A DNA stretch of 64,000 bases, from NCBI GenBank assembly GCA_030765065.1, contig CM060979.1, positions 21,047,001-21,111,000 of the forward strand, read 5' to 3'. The position numbers and the translations under genes were made by a program. Below, in pieces: positions 23,343 through 33,999 of this stretch. Numbering within the stretch: the first letter of the stretch is position 1; every line of letters begins with the position of its first letter. Below the pieces are notes generated by a model. The model was given only the letters and a program-made list of their open reading frames with translations, did not search any database and was not told the origin of the DNA. This stretch comes from Deroplatys truncata. Its lineage: Eukaryota; Arthropoda; Insecta; Mantodea; Mantidae.

Positions 23343-23888
23343 TTGTTCAGGGGCATCTTAATGTGCTCTCTGAATGGATTTCGATAACTGGGCAGTATGT
23401 GGGCGGGGCTGGACCTGATTCTGACTATTTATAGTGCAAGAGGTCTGGGTCAATGCTTCCCTCAGTCGATATTCACCGCAGTCTATTTCCAGTGCCCCTT
23501 TACACGAAACATCAATCATTAAATCACCATGCAAGCACCCTGAGGAGAAGAGCCTGCTTAATGGCCACTCTGCAAGCCCAACACAGGAAGTGGAAAATGC
23601 TTCTGCTTCCACGCTGATTTATCATTTCAAAATAGCGTTTTCAGAGACTGCACACAAATAAATTCACACCCTTTATTTTTAGCCTTGCCCTCGGCGCATA
23701 AAGCAAACCTTACAGTATGTACTGCATTGCTCCAGGTGCATAATGTCCACTTAGTCGTGACGTTTCAAAGCGTGGGCGAACCTGGCGGTCGCCTCGGGCA
23801 TTATGGGGCCTTCAGATGAGGAGACTAATGCTTAAGTAATAACAGTTATTAAAAGTGACCGCTAAGCACCAGTAGTGATGCTATTTTT
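23343..23888. other. spacer, nothing recognised
   Basis: Mirror-strand frames at 23358-23661 have no domain. No repeats seen. Confidence 0.4.
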
Positions 23889-25046
23889 ACTTATTCTACT
23901 ATGTACTTAACACGAAGTTGGGGAAGTATTGTATTCCACAAAAAATGTCGATGTCGAGATTTCATGGAAATACATATTTTGAGACCCTCTAGATCCAATA
24001 AAAAGCCTTTTTTTTTTGGAAAAGGTTCGTGTGCTTGTTTGTCTGTCTCTGTACTATTTGTGTGTGTCTGTGAACAGTGAAATTAAAAAAAAATAAGAAG
24101 TACCCGATAAATACCAAACTTGGTATTTAAGTTCTGTATATCTTCCAAAGATGCAACACGAAGACTTTCAAGGAAATCCCCCAGCCAAAACTACCCTTTA
24201 CATGGGAAATGTTTCGTTATTTTTTCTCAAAATGACTCAAGATTTTGATTAAAATACCTATATTAAGATATTTGCATGACAAATATTGAATTTTCTAGGA
24301 ATAGGCTGTGAAGTCCTCTTCATTCTGAATGAAATTTGTCTAATTGGTAAAGTGTATGAGAGAGACAAAATCTTATCGCACAAGGCATGTAGATCAGGGC
24401 GCCAGGATAGCGCAGTGGTTTGATCATGTGAAGTAATCCCAAGGTCCAATGTGGATCGGAATCCACGGTAAAAGCAGTAGGTCCTTTAATTCCACCGCCT
24501 CCTCGTCATCACCCTACCGTAGTGGGTAACAGGTTTCGCCCGCTGGGTGCCTCCACCTCAGAAATGGGTCCAGTTCATCACTTGGTGGAATGAGGTATCC
24601 CCCGAAGGTCATGGGCTATATTGGGAGCGTTAGAAACGACGACGACAAATGTAATCTCATTAAAACACATAACTTATGCCAAATTTAAGTTTTTGTGGCG
24701 TTAACCATTTCAGAGATATTTTTTGTTGTGGGTTTCAATGTTGAAATACATATACTTTTCTCAAAAGGAAAATCGATATTTCAGTTTTTTCCCGTGACCA
24801 CGCAAAGAGAACGAAATTTCAAGGCCATCACATAGCGACCCGTTCTTTAAAACATTTGACTATCACTTACGCCTGTTTTATTTCCCTAATCCCCTTCTAC
24901 CTACAAACAAATATGCAATAAAACCATTACTGCGAATCTTTATTTCGATTAACATGAAGCAGATAGAAGAATAGCTTTTGTAGTAATGCTTTGTTGAAGT
25001 ATGGATAGAGAAAGTCATGTGAATGTAAAACATCAGATAATTTTTT
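23889..25046 (+). mobile_element. Family A copy A15, split by SINE S6a
   Basis: Left and right ends are both present (GGGGAAGTATTGTATTCC; TAGAGAAAGTCATGTGAATG). The SINE at 24396-24648 interrupts it at the AAAATGTAGATC site. Old subfamily (GTGAATG right end). Confidence 0.8.
24396..24648 (+). mobile_element. SINE S6, copy a, inside A15
   Basis: The head GCCAGGATAGCGCAGTGG resembles a tRNA A-box region. The body contains GGGTGCCTCCACCTCAG and CCCCGAAGGTCATGGGC, and it ends in a (GAC)n run. ATGTAGATC (24387-24395) and ATGTAATC (24649-24656) look like a slightly decayed target duplication. A minus-strand partner lies at 49170-49285. Confidence 0.65.
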
Positions 25047-25195
25047 TTTGTATTAATAGCAATTTTGCCGTAGGCTAATATAATTCTTGAGTCTTCTTGA
25101 TTCTTAGCTTTACATAAACTTTTAGAGGCTTTTTAGGAATAAGAACTACAAACTGGCAATATAACTTATTTTCCTAGAACTTCGGTAAAACAGCT

Positions 25196-25862
25196 GTAGA
25201 GAAAGTCTTTCTCTATCCTCTACAGCTTGAGATGAACATTCAAATGTTTAAAAACTGGTCGCTATACACTGGCCTTAAAATTACATACTCTGAAGGTTCG
25301 CAGTACTTCAACAACTGAAATGACAAAACACTGAAAAATTGAAGCCAATAACAACTGATATCTCGGAAATGGCTGATGCCACAAAAAAGTGAAATGAATT
25401 GTGTGCTTTAAAGAGATCTGCATTTTTTAAATAAATGTTTGTCTCTTACGGTTTTACCAGTTATACAACATTATACATTTTATTTGCCATGAAAGTACCT
25501 TAAATAGAGATGTTTTAAACAAAATGATTAGAGCTATTTTTGAGAATATAAAAGCAATTCGAAAAATTTTCCATGTAAAGTGTAGTTTGGTGTGTGGGGG
25601 GGGGGCGATCTTCATGAAAATCATGGTGTGGCAACTTAAAAAAATATTGAACTTAAATACGAAGTTTGATGTTTATCCTACATTTCGTTTTTTATTTATG
25701 CTATTCAGACACACTCACATATGTGTACACGTTTTTGTATAGGGGACATCAATGCATGTACTTCTGTTAAAATCTCGACATCATTTTTTTTTTTTTTTTT
25801 TTTTTGCTGAAATGCAGTATCTACTTGCTCTGCTTACTAGGTACATGGTAGAAAAGGTAAAA
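25196..25862 (-). mobile_element. Family A copy A16, old type
   Basis: It runs from TCTTTCTCTATCCTCTACAG through the minus-strand family order to TAGGTACATGGTAGAAAAGG at the left end. It carries a G-run near 25599 and a T-run of about 24 at 25782. Confidence 0.65.
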
Positions 25863-26091
25863 ATCGTTGTAGGGATACGAAATGTCCAATAAACGAAGTT
25901 TGTGCGCAAAAAAGAGCACACAATATAGATCATCACATTGGTCCAGTTGCAGACTGATAAGATATGCGCGTTTTAGGATTGTATACGTGTATAATTCCAA
26001 AGTAGAAAATCTGGGAAAACATTTGGCCTAAGCGAAAGATATTTGCTAATGAAGATTAGAAAAAAAGCAAAACTTTGAATCACTACAAATA

Positions 26092-26795
26092 ATAGTATAT
26101 TATGCAATGGTAATAATTACGTCTTAATTACTATTACACTCAGGTTGCACAGGACTGTTTTGGTCGACCGCACTATAATTTCCAAACTTTGAGTTTTTGG
26201 ACAAAACGATCTTACTTTGTTAATTGTGTGTAATTAAATGCTGATCTGATGGCAGGACCTTGAGCGTGTTTGCGAGTAGTGCAACAGATGCAGCACTGTT
26301 GAGTCCACGCAATATTTATTGATTTTTTGCAGGTAACGTGAAAGCGACACACACTGAAGCAAAGGAACTGAACTCAATTTAGTAAAATATTAAAATTACA
26401 ATGAGCAGAATTTATTTTATTTTAAATACACACATTTCGTTGTTTATCTGGGAATGTTATATGTTTAGATTTTCCTCACTCCATGAACTGCACACAGTAT
26501 TTTTCATGCTGCTTCCTTGATTTTTGCGGCAATAAATTGTTGTAAACATTCAAAGCCTGTGCCTCAGTTTCCGGCGGTGTTAGATTTTGTAAATCAGTGT
26601 CGCTTTCAAAACTCGCGCCTGCCATTTCTGCCAACTTGGACTGCTGCTTTGAAGGTGTTAAAATGTATGGGAGAGCTGCGCGCGCGCCGAGTAACATCAT
26701 CATGATTCGCTCAAGTATAATGGATACCATAACAGTTGACTTGCGTCACATGTTATCAGCGTATTATAGTGAGGTCAACCAAAATCGTTGTTTAA
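26092..26795. mobile_element. TIR element Y (XYZ family), longest copy
   Basis: Inverted motifs GGTCGACCGCACTATAAT (about 26161) and ATTATAGTGAGGTCAACC (about 26764) match those of X, and the preceding module TATATTATGCAA is shared. The interior holds about 200 bases absent from X, including a tyrosine-recombinase-like fragment. Non-autonomous. Confidence 0.6.
26420..26730 (-). pseudogene. Tyrosine-recombinase-like N-terminal fragment in Y
   Basis: The minus strand encodes SKQQSKLAEM, then ETEAQALNVYNNLLPQKSRK, then CVQFME, a stop in place of an expected Trp, and GKSKHITF. The pattern N-LLP-KS-(x)n-F-EW-K resembles the start of the SAM-like domain of Crypton-type or DUF3504-type tyrosine recombinases in insects. 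Only about 60 residues remain; no catalytic R-H-R-Y part is present. Family assignment is by memory of the motif and could be wrong. Confidence 0.4.
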
Positions 26796-26837
26796 GATCA
26801 ATAAAACTGGAACGTCTTCAAATATTTTGAACTTTAT

Positions 26838-26839
26838 CA

Positions 26840-26873
<34 letters not shown>

Positions 26874-26874
26874 T
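26838..26874 (+). repeat. (ATT)n microsatellite
   Basis: About 12 ATT units. Confidence 0.95.
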
Positions 26875-26989
26875 TAACATTGATGAAGTGAATGGTATCT
26901 AACGCAGATTTTCTTTGTTTCAGGTGAGTGACCAAAATACTGTAATATCCATACCAAAAGTAAGTTGAATTTATTTTAAAGATATTAGA

Positions 26990-27190
26990 GTGAATACCTG
27001 TCGTCCTCTGGTCCCCGAGGTCGAGAGTTCAAACCCAACGGAGGGGGATAGCTTTTTAAGCGTAAAAATGCTTTGGAAGGTAAGTAAAGCCTTTGGTCGC
27101 ATGTAATGCTTATTTACACGTAGAAGAACCTCATACCTTGAAAGAGAATATCATTTCACGCCTGAAGCGTCCTGCTTCTCTCTCGTGGTG
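26990..27190 (+). mobile_element. SINE S1, copy b
   Basis: GTCCTCTGGTCCCCGAGGTC with a B-box GAGAGTTCAAACCC, then the S1 body (AAGCGTAAAAATGC, GGTAAGTAAAGCC, CACGTAGAAGAACCTCA). Diverged and ending near TTTCACGCC. Confidence 0.6.
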
Positions 27191-27754
27191 CTATCTATAG
27201 TCGGTGAGATAATTACCTGTTACCATGCGCGTCTATTGGCGGAATCAGTGACTGCAGGTTGTCACCTGATTACAGAAAGTACCGCAAGAAAACTTAAGTT
27301 AAATAACAATACTAACTAGTCAAGAAATGTTATGTTTATAAGCTCCGTATGTAAAATTTCTTAGAAAAGTCAAAGCGAGACATTTTTTGACTCATTACGC
27401 TACGTTTTGGGGAAAGTAACTCAGACGTTATATAGCCTGTTTTTTAAATGAGGTGGAATGTATGTTACACTTTAACTTTGGTAGCAATGGGTCCAGCCAT
27501 TTTGAGCAAAAAGGGTACCATAAACACGCACATATAAATATAAAAAGTTTAAAAATGCAAGTTTTAGTTTCAGAGTGGATCATTATCTTACTTATGGTAA
27601 ATTGAAAACTACTAGCAAACTTTTGGTTACAATTTTTATTGTAAATTATCTAAGAGTGGTACGTGTTTAATTTATTAAAATTAGAGTACAAAAAGTTACA
27701 AATTAATTTATATATGGATATAACGGCTAGATACAAGCAGGAAAAGTAGATATA
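27191..27754. other. AT-rich spacer, nothing recognised
   Basis: No repeats or protein-like frames seen. Confidence 0.4.
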
Positions 27755-28588
27755 AAAATCTCCCAACAATTCCATGTCGAGATTTCACCGGAAATGCATC
27801 TTTTTAAGCCCCCTTGAGTAAAAAAAAATACTTTTTAGAGAGCTCGTGTGTGTGTTGTCTGCCTGTCTGTGAACAGCATGACTCAAAAACGAAAAGTCGG
27901 ATAAATACCAAACTTGGTATTTAGGTTGAATTCCTTCCAAAGACGCGACACGAGGATTTTCAAGAAAATCTCCCACCCCAGACTGCCCTTTACTTCGACA
28001 TTTTTCGAATTTTTTTTATTTTCTATAATATGCCTAACGATTTTGATTAAAATACCATATATTAAAGGTATTTACATGACAAATAAATATGTATCTTGAA
28101 TTTTCTGGGTATAGCCTGTGAAGTCCTCTTCACTAGGAAGAAATTTTGTATAATCTTGTATAACTGTAAGCGTTAAGCGATAGACGAAAATTCACTAAAC
28201 AAAACATGTAGTCCTCTTTAAAACACACAATTTATTTCAAATAAATTTTTTGTAGCAGCAGCCATTTCCGAAATATCTGTTTATTCATGGTTCGAATTGT
28301 TCAATACTTAGCCATTCTTTTCAAGCCCTGTCGATTTTCAGTTGTTTCTCGCGATGTCATGGAAAGAGCTTAGAATTTTAAGGCCAAAACATAGCGTTCA
28401 GTTCTTAAACATTTGACTGTCGCTGTTCCCTTTGTATCTAAAAGATATGTGTAATGTAGCTATTTCTGCAAAGGTTTGTTTGGATTAAAATGAAGTAGAT
28501 AGAAAAGAAAAATAAGCTTTAATAAAAATGGATTGTATACTCACTAAGAAACGACAGTGTAGAAGGTCATGTGAATGTATCACATCAT
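27755..28588 (+). mobile_element. Family A copy A17, old type
   Basis: From a degraded left end (GATATAAAAATCTCCCAACA) through ATTTCACCGGAAATGCATC to GTCATGTGAATGTATCACAT and CATAT. A18 starts in the following T-run. Confidence 0.75.
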
Positions 28589-28751
28589 ATTTTTACTTTC
28601 TCTACTACGTATAGTAAGTAGGGGAAGTATTGCATTCCACCCAAAAATTCGATACCGAGATTTCACCGGAAATACACGTTTTGAGACCTCCTGAATCCAA
28701 AAAAAGCATTTTTGGAAACATGTCTGTGTGTGTGTGTGTCTGTGTGTGTGT

Positions 28752-28804
<53 letters not shown>

Positions 28805-29505
28805 TGTGTGTCTGTGAACAGCATAACTCAAAAACGAACAATCGGATAAGCACCAAACTTGGTATTTAGGTTTAGTATCTTCCAGAGATGCGACACGAAG
28901 GTTTTCAAGAAAATCCCCCCACCCCAGACTACCCTTTACATGGAAGATTTTTCGAAAATTTTAATTTTCTCGAAAATGGCTCTAACGATTTTGATGAAAA
29001 TATCATATGTTTAGGGTAATGTCATGACAAATGAAATGTATATCTCGAATTTTCTGGGAATGTCTCCAAAAGTATTCTTCATTGTGAACGACTTTTGCAT
29101 AACTGGTAAACCATAAGAGATAGACAAAATTTTACTACACAAAAAATGTAGATCGCGTTAAAATACACAATTTATGTCATATACATTTTTTTGTTGAGTG
29201 AACCATTTGCGAGATATTGCTTGTTATTTCCTTAAATTTTCCAATACTTATACTTTTTCTCAAATTCGTTATTCATTTTTTTTATGTCCTGGACATGCAA
29301 AGAGAATGGAATGCGCCACATAGCAACCAGCATTAAAATATTTGACTATCGCTTAAAAGCTACCATATTTCCCTTGCATCTACAAGAAAATTACCAATAA
29401 GATTGATATCTCGATATCTCGATTAACATGAAGCATATGGAGAATAGGCGTTTGTAAAATTAGGTTGTACAAGAGTAGAGAAAGTTATGTGAGTGTAACA
29501 CATCA
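28589..29505 (+). mobile_element. Family A copy A18, full length, young
   Basis: ACTTTCTCTACTACGTATAG to AGAGAAAGTTATGTGAGTG and ACACATCAGA, followed by a T-run. It is longer than average because of a GT tract of about 95 bases. A GATATCTC duplication sits near 29407. Confidence 0.85.
28721..28817 (+). repeat. Expanded (GT)n with CT interruptions, in A18
   Basis: A long GT run broken by a few TCT steps, at the same family A position as in A9, A10 and A20. Frames reading THTHTH across it are artefacts. Confidence 0.95.
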
Positions 29506-29690
29506 GATTTTTTTTGTCGTCATGCAAAGAGGATGGAATTTCAAACTCATACTATATAGTACATGGAAATGAGTTGAAAGTTTACCTGTATTGACAGAAA
29601 GTAGCTACAATAATAAGGTTTTTCAAGAATAGTTTTTATAAGTTGAGAATGTCATGTGAAGGCAAAACACCAGGTATTTTTTCCCAAGAA
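29506..29690 (+). mobile_element. Family A piece A19 (right part)
   Basis: TCGTCATGCAAAGAGGATGG, then AGTTGAGAATGTCATGTG and AAAACACCAGG correspond to the family's right quarter, strongly diverged. Confidence 0.5.
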
Positions 29691-29753
29691 CGGCGAGTAA
29701 AGGAAGCACAAAATTACTCCTAGCTTTCAATTGAATTTTTAATGTTTTAAGTT

Positions 29754-30612
29754 ATTACTTTCTCTACTACGTATAGTAAGTAGGGGAAGTATTGTATTCC
29801 ACCCAAAAATTCGATACCGAGATTTCACCGGAAATACATGTTTTGAGACCCCTGAATGCAAAAAAAGAGAATTTTTGAAAACATGTCCGTGTGTGTGTGT
29901 ATGTGTGTGTGTATGTGTGTGTCTGTGAACAGCATAACTCAGAAACGTACAGTCGCATAAACACCAAACTTGGTATTTAGGTTCAGTATCTTCCAGAGAT
30001 GCGACATGAAGGTTTTCAAGAAAATCCCCCCACCCTTGATTACCCTTTACATGGAACATTTTTCGAAAATTTTAATTTTCTCAAAAATGGCTCTAACGAT
30101 TTTGATTAAAATATCATATGTTTAAGATATTTTCATGACGAATAAAATGTATATCTTGAATTTTCTGGGAATGTCTCCAAAAGTATTCTTCATTGTGAAC
30201 GACTTTTGTATAACTGGTAAACCATAAGATATAGATAAAATTTTACTACACAAAAAATATAGATCGCGTTAAAATACACAATTTATGTCATATACATTTT
30301 TTTTGTTGAGTGAACCATTTTCGAGATATTGCTTGTTATTCCCTTAAATTGTCCAATACTTTTTCTCAAATTGGACTTCGTTATTCATTTTTTTATGTCC
30401 TGGACATACAAAGAGAATGGAATGCGCCATATAGCAACCAGCTCTTAAAATATTTGTATCGCTTATAACCTACTATTCCCCTTGCACCTTCAAGAAAATT
30501 AGCAATAAGATTAACATCTCGATTAACATGAAGCATATGGAGAATAAGCGTTTGTAAAAATAGTTTGTACAAGAGTAGAGAAAGTCATGTGAGTGTAACA
30601 CATCAGATTTTT
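29754..30612 (+). mobile_element. Family A copy A20, full length, young
   Basis: ACTTTCTCTACTACGTATAG to GAGAAAGTCATGTGAGTG and ACACATCAGA. Very close to A18 over its length. GT tract at 29889-29926 with AT interruptions. Confidence 0.85.
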
Positions 30613-31671
30613 TTATATAAACTGTTAGTAATATAAAACTCTTTATGTACTCCATGTAAATTCAGTACTAAATAAAGACACAAAGTTCAAAAAGTTACAA
30701 AATAAGGGCGTAAAATTAGAAAATAGCATAAAATGACCAAAAAATGTCCCAGTAAATGTGCATTTTTCATAACTGGGACCCATAATGAGGATTTACGTAC
30801 ACGTTAGCAATGCCTAGGATGCATGTCAACAATGTCATGAAACTCAGGGCCCTGAATATCACTGTCCTGTTTCATCAGTCGACATCTTCAGCAGCTTATC
30901 GAGTACGAAAGATGGCGAGTGTTTAGCGTCGATTTCAGCCATTTCTGCTGCAGTTTATTCAATTGTGCGACTGAGTTAAGTTCATATAGAAGTGTTAATG
31001 ACGAAGAGGAGAGGGAGCACCGTTACCAGTGGAACAAGCAGTCAGATCACGAAGCAGCAGTAACTGTGCAGAGCCCCACGTGCGCCTCATGCTAACACAC
31101 CGGATGCGAGTGAGATTCACCCGCCTGGTACACTGACTCTTAACATTTCACCTTCACTTCTTTGTTACAAGCATGGCTTTTTAATGAGCACCACTCCCTT
31201 ACCGCCGTAGAGAAGACACCAAATACTAACAATAGCACATTTCACACTTGTGCTTCAACTATTTATATCTAGTGCAACCTACGCCCTTTAACCGTTTGCC
31301 CGAGGGCCATTTAACCCTTCATTGCGCGAATTATTTTGCTACATATGTCGCTCTTCCTTAATTCCTAAACCGGTTTGTGTATCCCTGTCACAGACACTTA
31401 AATGTAAGCCATTCGAATAGCCTGATCAAATGTGCCTGTGGTAAAGGATGGGGAGGACCCAAGTAAAACAACCGGTGTGGTGGTACGCGTGGGCGATGAC
31501 GGGGTTACACTAAACAAAAATTTTATCAAGTTGTGACTGCAGTTGCATGGATTTTGCTTTTTGTTCTAAAACCTACTACAATAATGTAGGAATAAATTAA
31601 TGTATTTATTTATAAAATAGCTACAAATACTTATATTTTATTGTCGAAACACCAGTATAATACGAAAATAA
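30613..31671. other. 1-kb region, nothing recognised
   Basis: The GC content rises modestly near 30900-31150 without any frame of note. No repeat shared in the window. Confidence 0.4.
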
Positions 31672-33414
31672 AAAAATTGTGTTACATTCACATTACTTTG
31701 CCAACCCTCTATCGTTTATTAGTGGATGTAAATTATTGTTTAGAAATTTTATTTTTCTGTCTTCTTTATTTCAGTCGAGATAAACATTTGCCGAAATAGC
31801 TAATAAACAGATTGGTTATCAAAGGGAACAGCGATAGTCAAATGTTTAAGAACCGGACGCTATATGCTGGCTTTAAAATTCCATACTGATGAAGTACTGA
31901 ACAAATCGAATCATTAATAACGGATATCTCGGAAATGGCTTATGGCAAAAGCAGTTATTTGAAGTAAACTGTGTGTTTTAAAGGTAACTACATTTTTTTG
32001 TGTAGTACGTTTTTGTCTACCGCTTAACGTCTGCTAGTTATACAAGATTTTACAAAATTCCTTCAGAATGAAGAGCACTTCACAGCTATTCCCAGAAAAT
32101 TCAAGCTATACACATTTTTTTCTTGTAAATATGGTTAATAAATTCCATTTTGAAGAAGGTCTTTTGTTGTATTGTTATTTTCCCTACGCTCTGGGAGCCA
32201 ATTTGAAGAAGGTTTGTATTGTAGTTCAAGTGTTGGGGAGCGGAACTCCGCACGAATGGTAAAAAGTTTCCGGTAGCTTTCGTCCCAAAAATGTTTAAAA
32301 AAATATTAACTTTGTAATTTTGACGCTTCTTTAAATATTATATATTTATGTTTGCCTCGGCTGCGTCAGTATTATTTTTAGAGACATGAATTTCTTAACA
32401 GGGCGTGATGCGGCTGAAGAATGTAGGCTTACACAGATTATAATTTTATTTCACTCCTGTTATTAATGCTTGACACGATTTAAATAACACTGCACTGATA
32501 TAGGGAGAGAGCTGTGAGATTTTTTTATTAATTATTTGCACTTTTTAACACGTAAACTATTTTTGTCTCACACGAATACGTATTAAATTTCTCGAGGACG
32601 CATCTCGCGCCCGATTAGGAACACTGTCTACAACCAACGCGTCCACTTATGAGAGCTGTCTACTTGATTTCTACCGCCTAAATTTGTAAATTTCTGTATT
32701 TCAATTTCTGATTGGCTAATCCTAGTCAACAGAATACCTTCATTTAACTAAAGCTTTTTCTGGTTGTTGATTGGCTATTTTATGAACTGTCTCAAAATTT
32801 ACATTATTGTTGCTCCAATAATGACTAGTAGCATTATTAAACTTTCTTACTCATTATTGCCTCAAGGTTACCTCATTGTTAGCAACTTTTAACCTATTAT
32901 TCTCACAGCTCCTACATTATTAAATTACGTAATACATTCATATAACATTATTACATGTATACAACAATATAAACATATACAATGACTGTAATATACACTT
33001 TTTATATATTGTTACATACACATATTGTTTTAAGGCGGGCTGTTATTGTATTTTATATTACATAATTTGTCTGAAATCATTTAAGTGTTAAAAATACTGC
33101 CTCAATTTTAATCAAAATCGTTAGTGATATTGTTTAGAACATGAAAAATTTCGCAAAATGTTCCGTGTAAAGTGTAATTTGGGGTGAAGGGATTTTCGTG
33201 AAAATCTTCTGTCGCATCCTTGGACATTGGTATTTATGCGACTTATGTTTTTGAGTTGGCTGTTCACTGATACACAGACAGGCAAGCAACACACGCACCT
33301 TTTTCTAAAAGGTTTCCCCCCTTATTATCCTGTGAAATCTCGATATCGAATTTTTTGGTGCAATGCAATTCTACCTTCTTTACCTACTATATACGTGGTA
33401 GAGAAAGTTAAGAA
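31672..33414 (-). mobile_element. Family A copy A21, split by a 0.97-kb insert
   Basis: Right end GTGTTACATTCACATTACTT and body to about 32118. The family resumes near 33085 (AATTTTAATCAAAATCGTTA) and ends TACGTGGTAGAGAAAGT. Old subfamily. The insert is described separately. Confidence 0.75.
32119..33084. mobile_element. Unclassified insert in A21
   Basis: About 965 bases unrelated to family A break the copy. Within it, GAGCTGTGAGA at 32509 and TCTCACAGCTC at 32902 form inverted repeats about 400 bases apart, suggesting a small TIR element in the insert. No coding frame was recognised and the family is unknown. Confidence 0.4.
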
Positions 33415-33757
33415 AAACTAAAATATTTTAGATATGTTCTAAAAATAGGCCCTGTGCATATTCGCTCAGACCCATTTTACATTGGATCTCTTATATACGT
33501 CCAGATCGGGAAAGAAGTTAATGGATGGATTTTTAACCTAATAATGAAAGTACCCATAAAGCAATCCATAGGTGACATTTTGTCTAAAGATGATCCAAAA
33601 CTCCATTTTCAGATTTTTTGTATTTTATTCTGCTTGTATTTTGTGGTTTCATATTCTGCTTTCAACGTTCCAATAGCTCTGATATTTATGAAGCAATTCA
33701 GAAATTTAAAAGTTGGTGCGCATATAGTTTGGTTGATACTCCAATTTTCAATTATCG
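33415..33757. other. spacer with a weak 110-codon frame
   Basis: A frame at 33454-33786 ends inside SINE S1c and is hydrophobic in places (one possible membrane span), but shows no domain. I do not call it a gene. Confidence 0.35.
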
Positions 33758-33999
33758 TCCTTCGTGGTCTAGGGGTACCCTTCTAGTTGCCGAGGTCGCG
33801 GGTTCAAATTTCGGGCGTAAAAATCCTTAGCTTGGCTTCCTTCGGAAGGGAAGTAAAGCCGGTGGTCCCGTGTCGTAGATTTACGGCACGTAAAATATAA
33901 AGAGACCTCTGAGCAAAATTTCCTGTCTTTCACACCGAATGGGAAGAATCTGACGCTAAGAATCATGGTAGTCCATAAATAAAACTCAATTGAATTTTT
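33758..33999 (+). mobile_element. SINE S1, copy c
   Basis: The head GTGGTCTAGGGGTACC (A-box region) and GGTCGCGGGTTCAAA (B box) are the best-preserved S1 promoter in the window. The body continues GTGTCGTAGATTTACGGCAC, and the tail is ATAAAACTCAATTGAA. Confidence 0.75.

Noticed and set aside
28580-28869. Frames rich in THTHTH or VCVCVC
   Set aside because: They translate the (GT)n tract in family A copy A18; the same applies near 11931 and 29889.
33454-33786. 110-codon frame with a hydrophobic stretch
   Set aside because: The last residues come from SINE S1c and no family resemblance was found.
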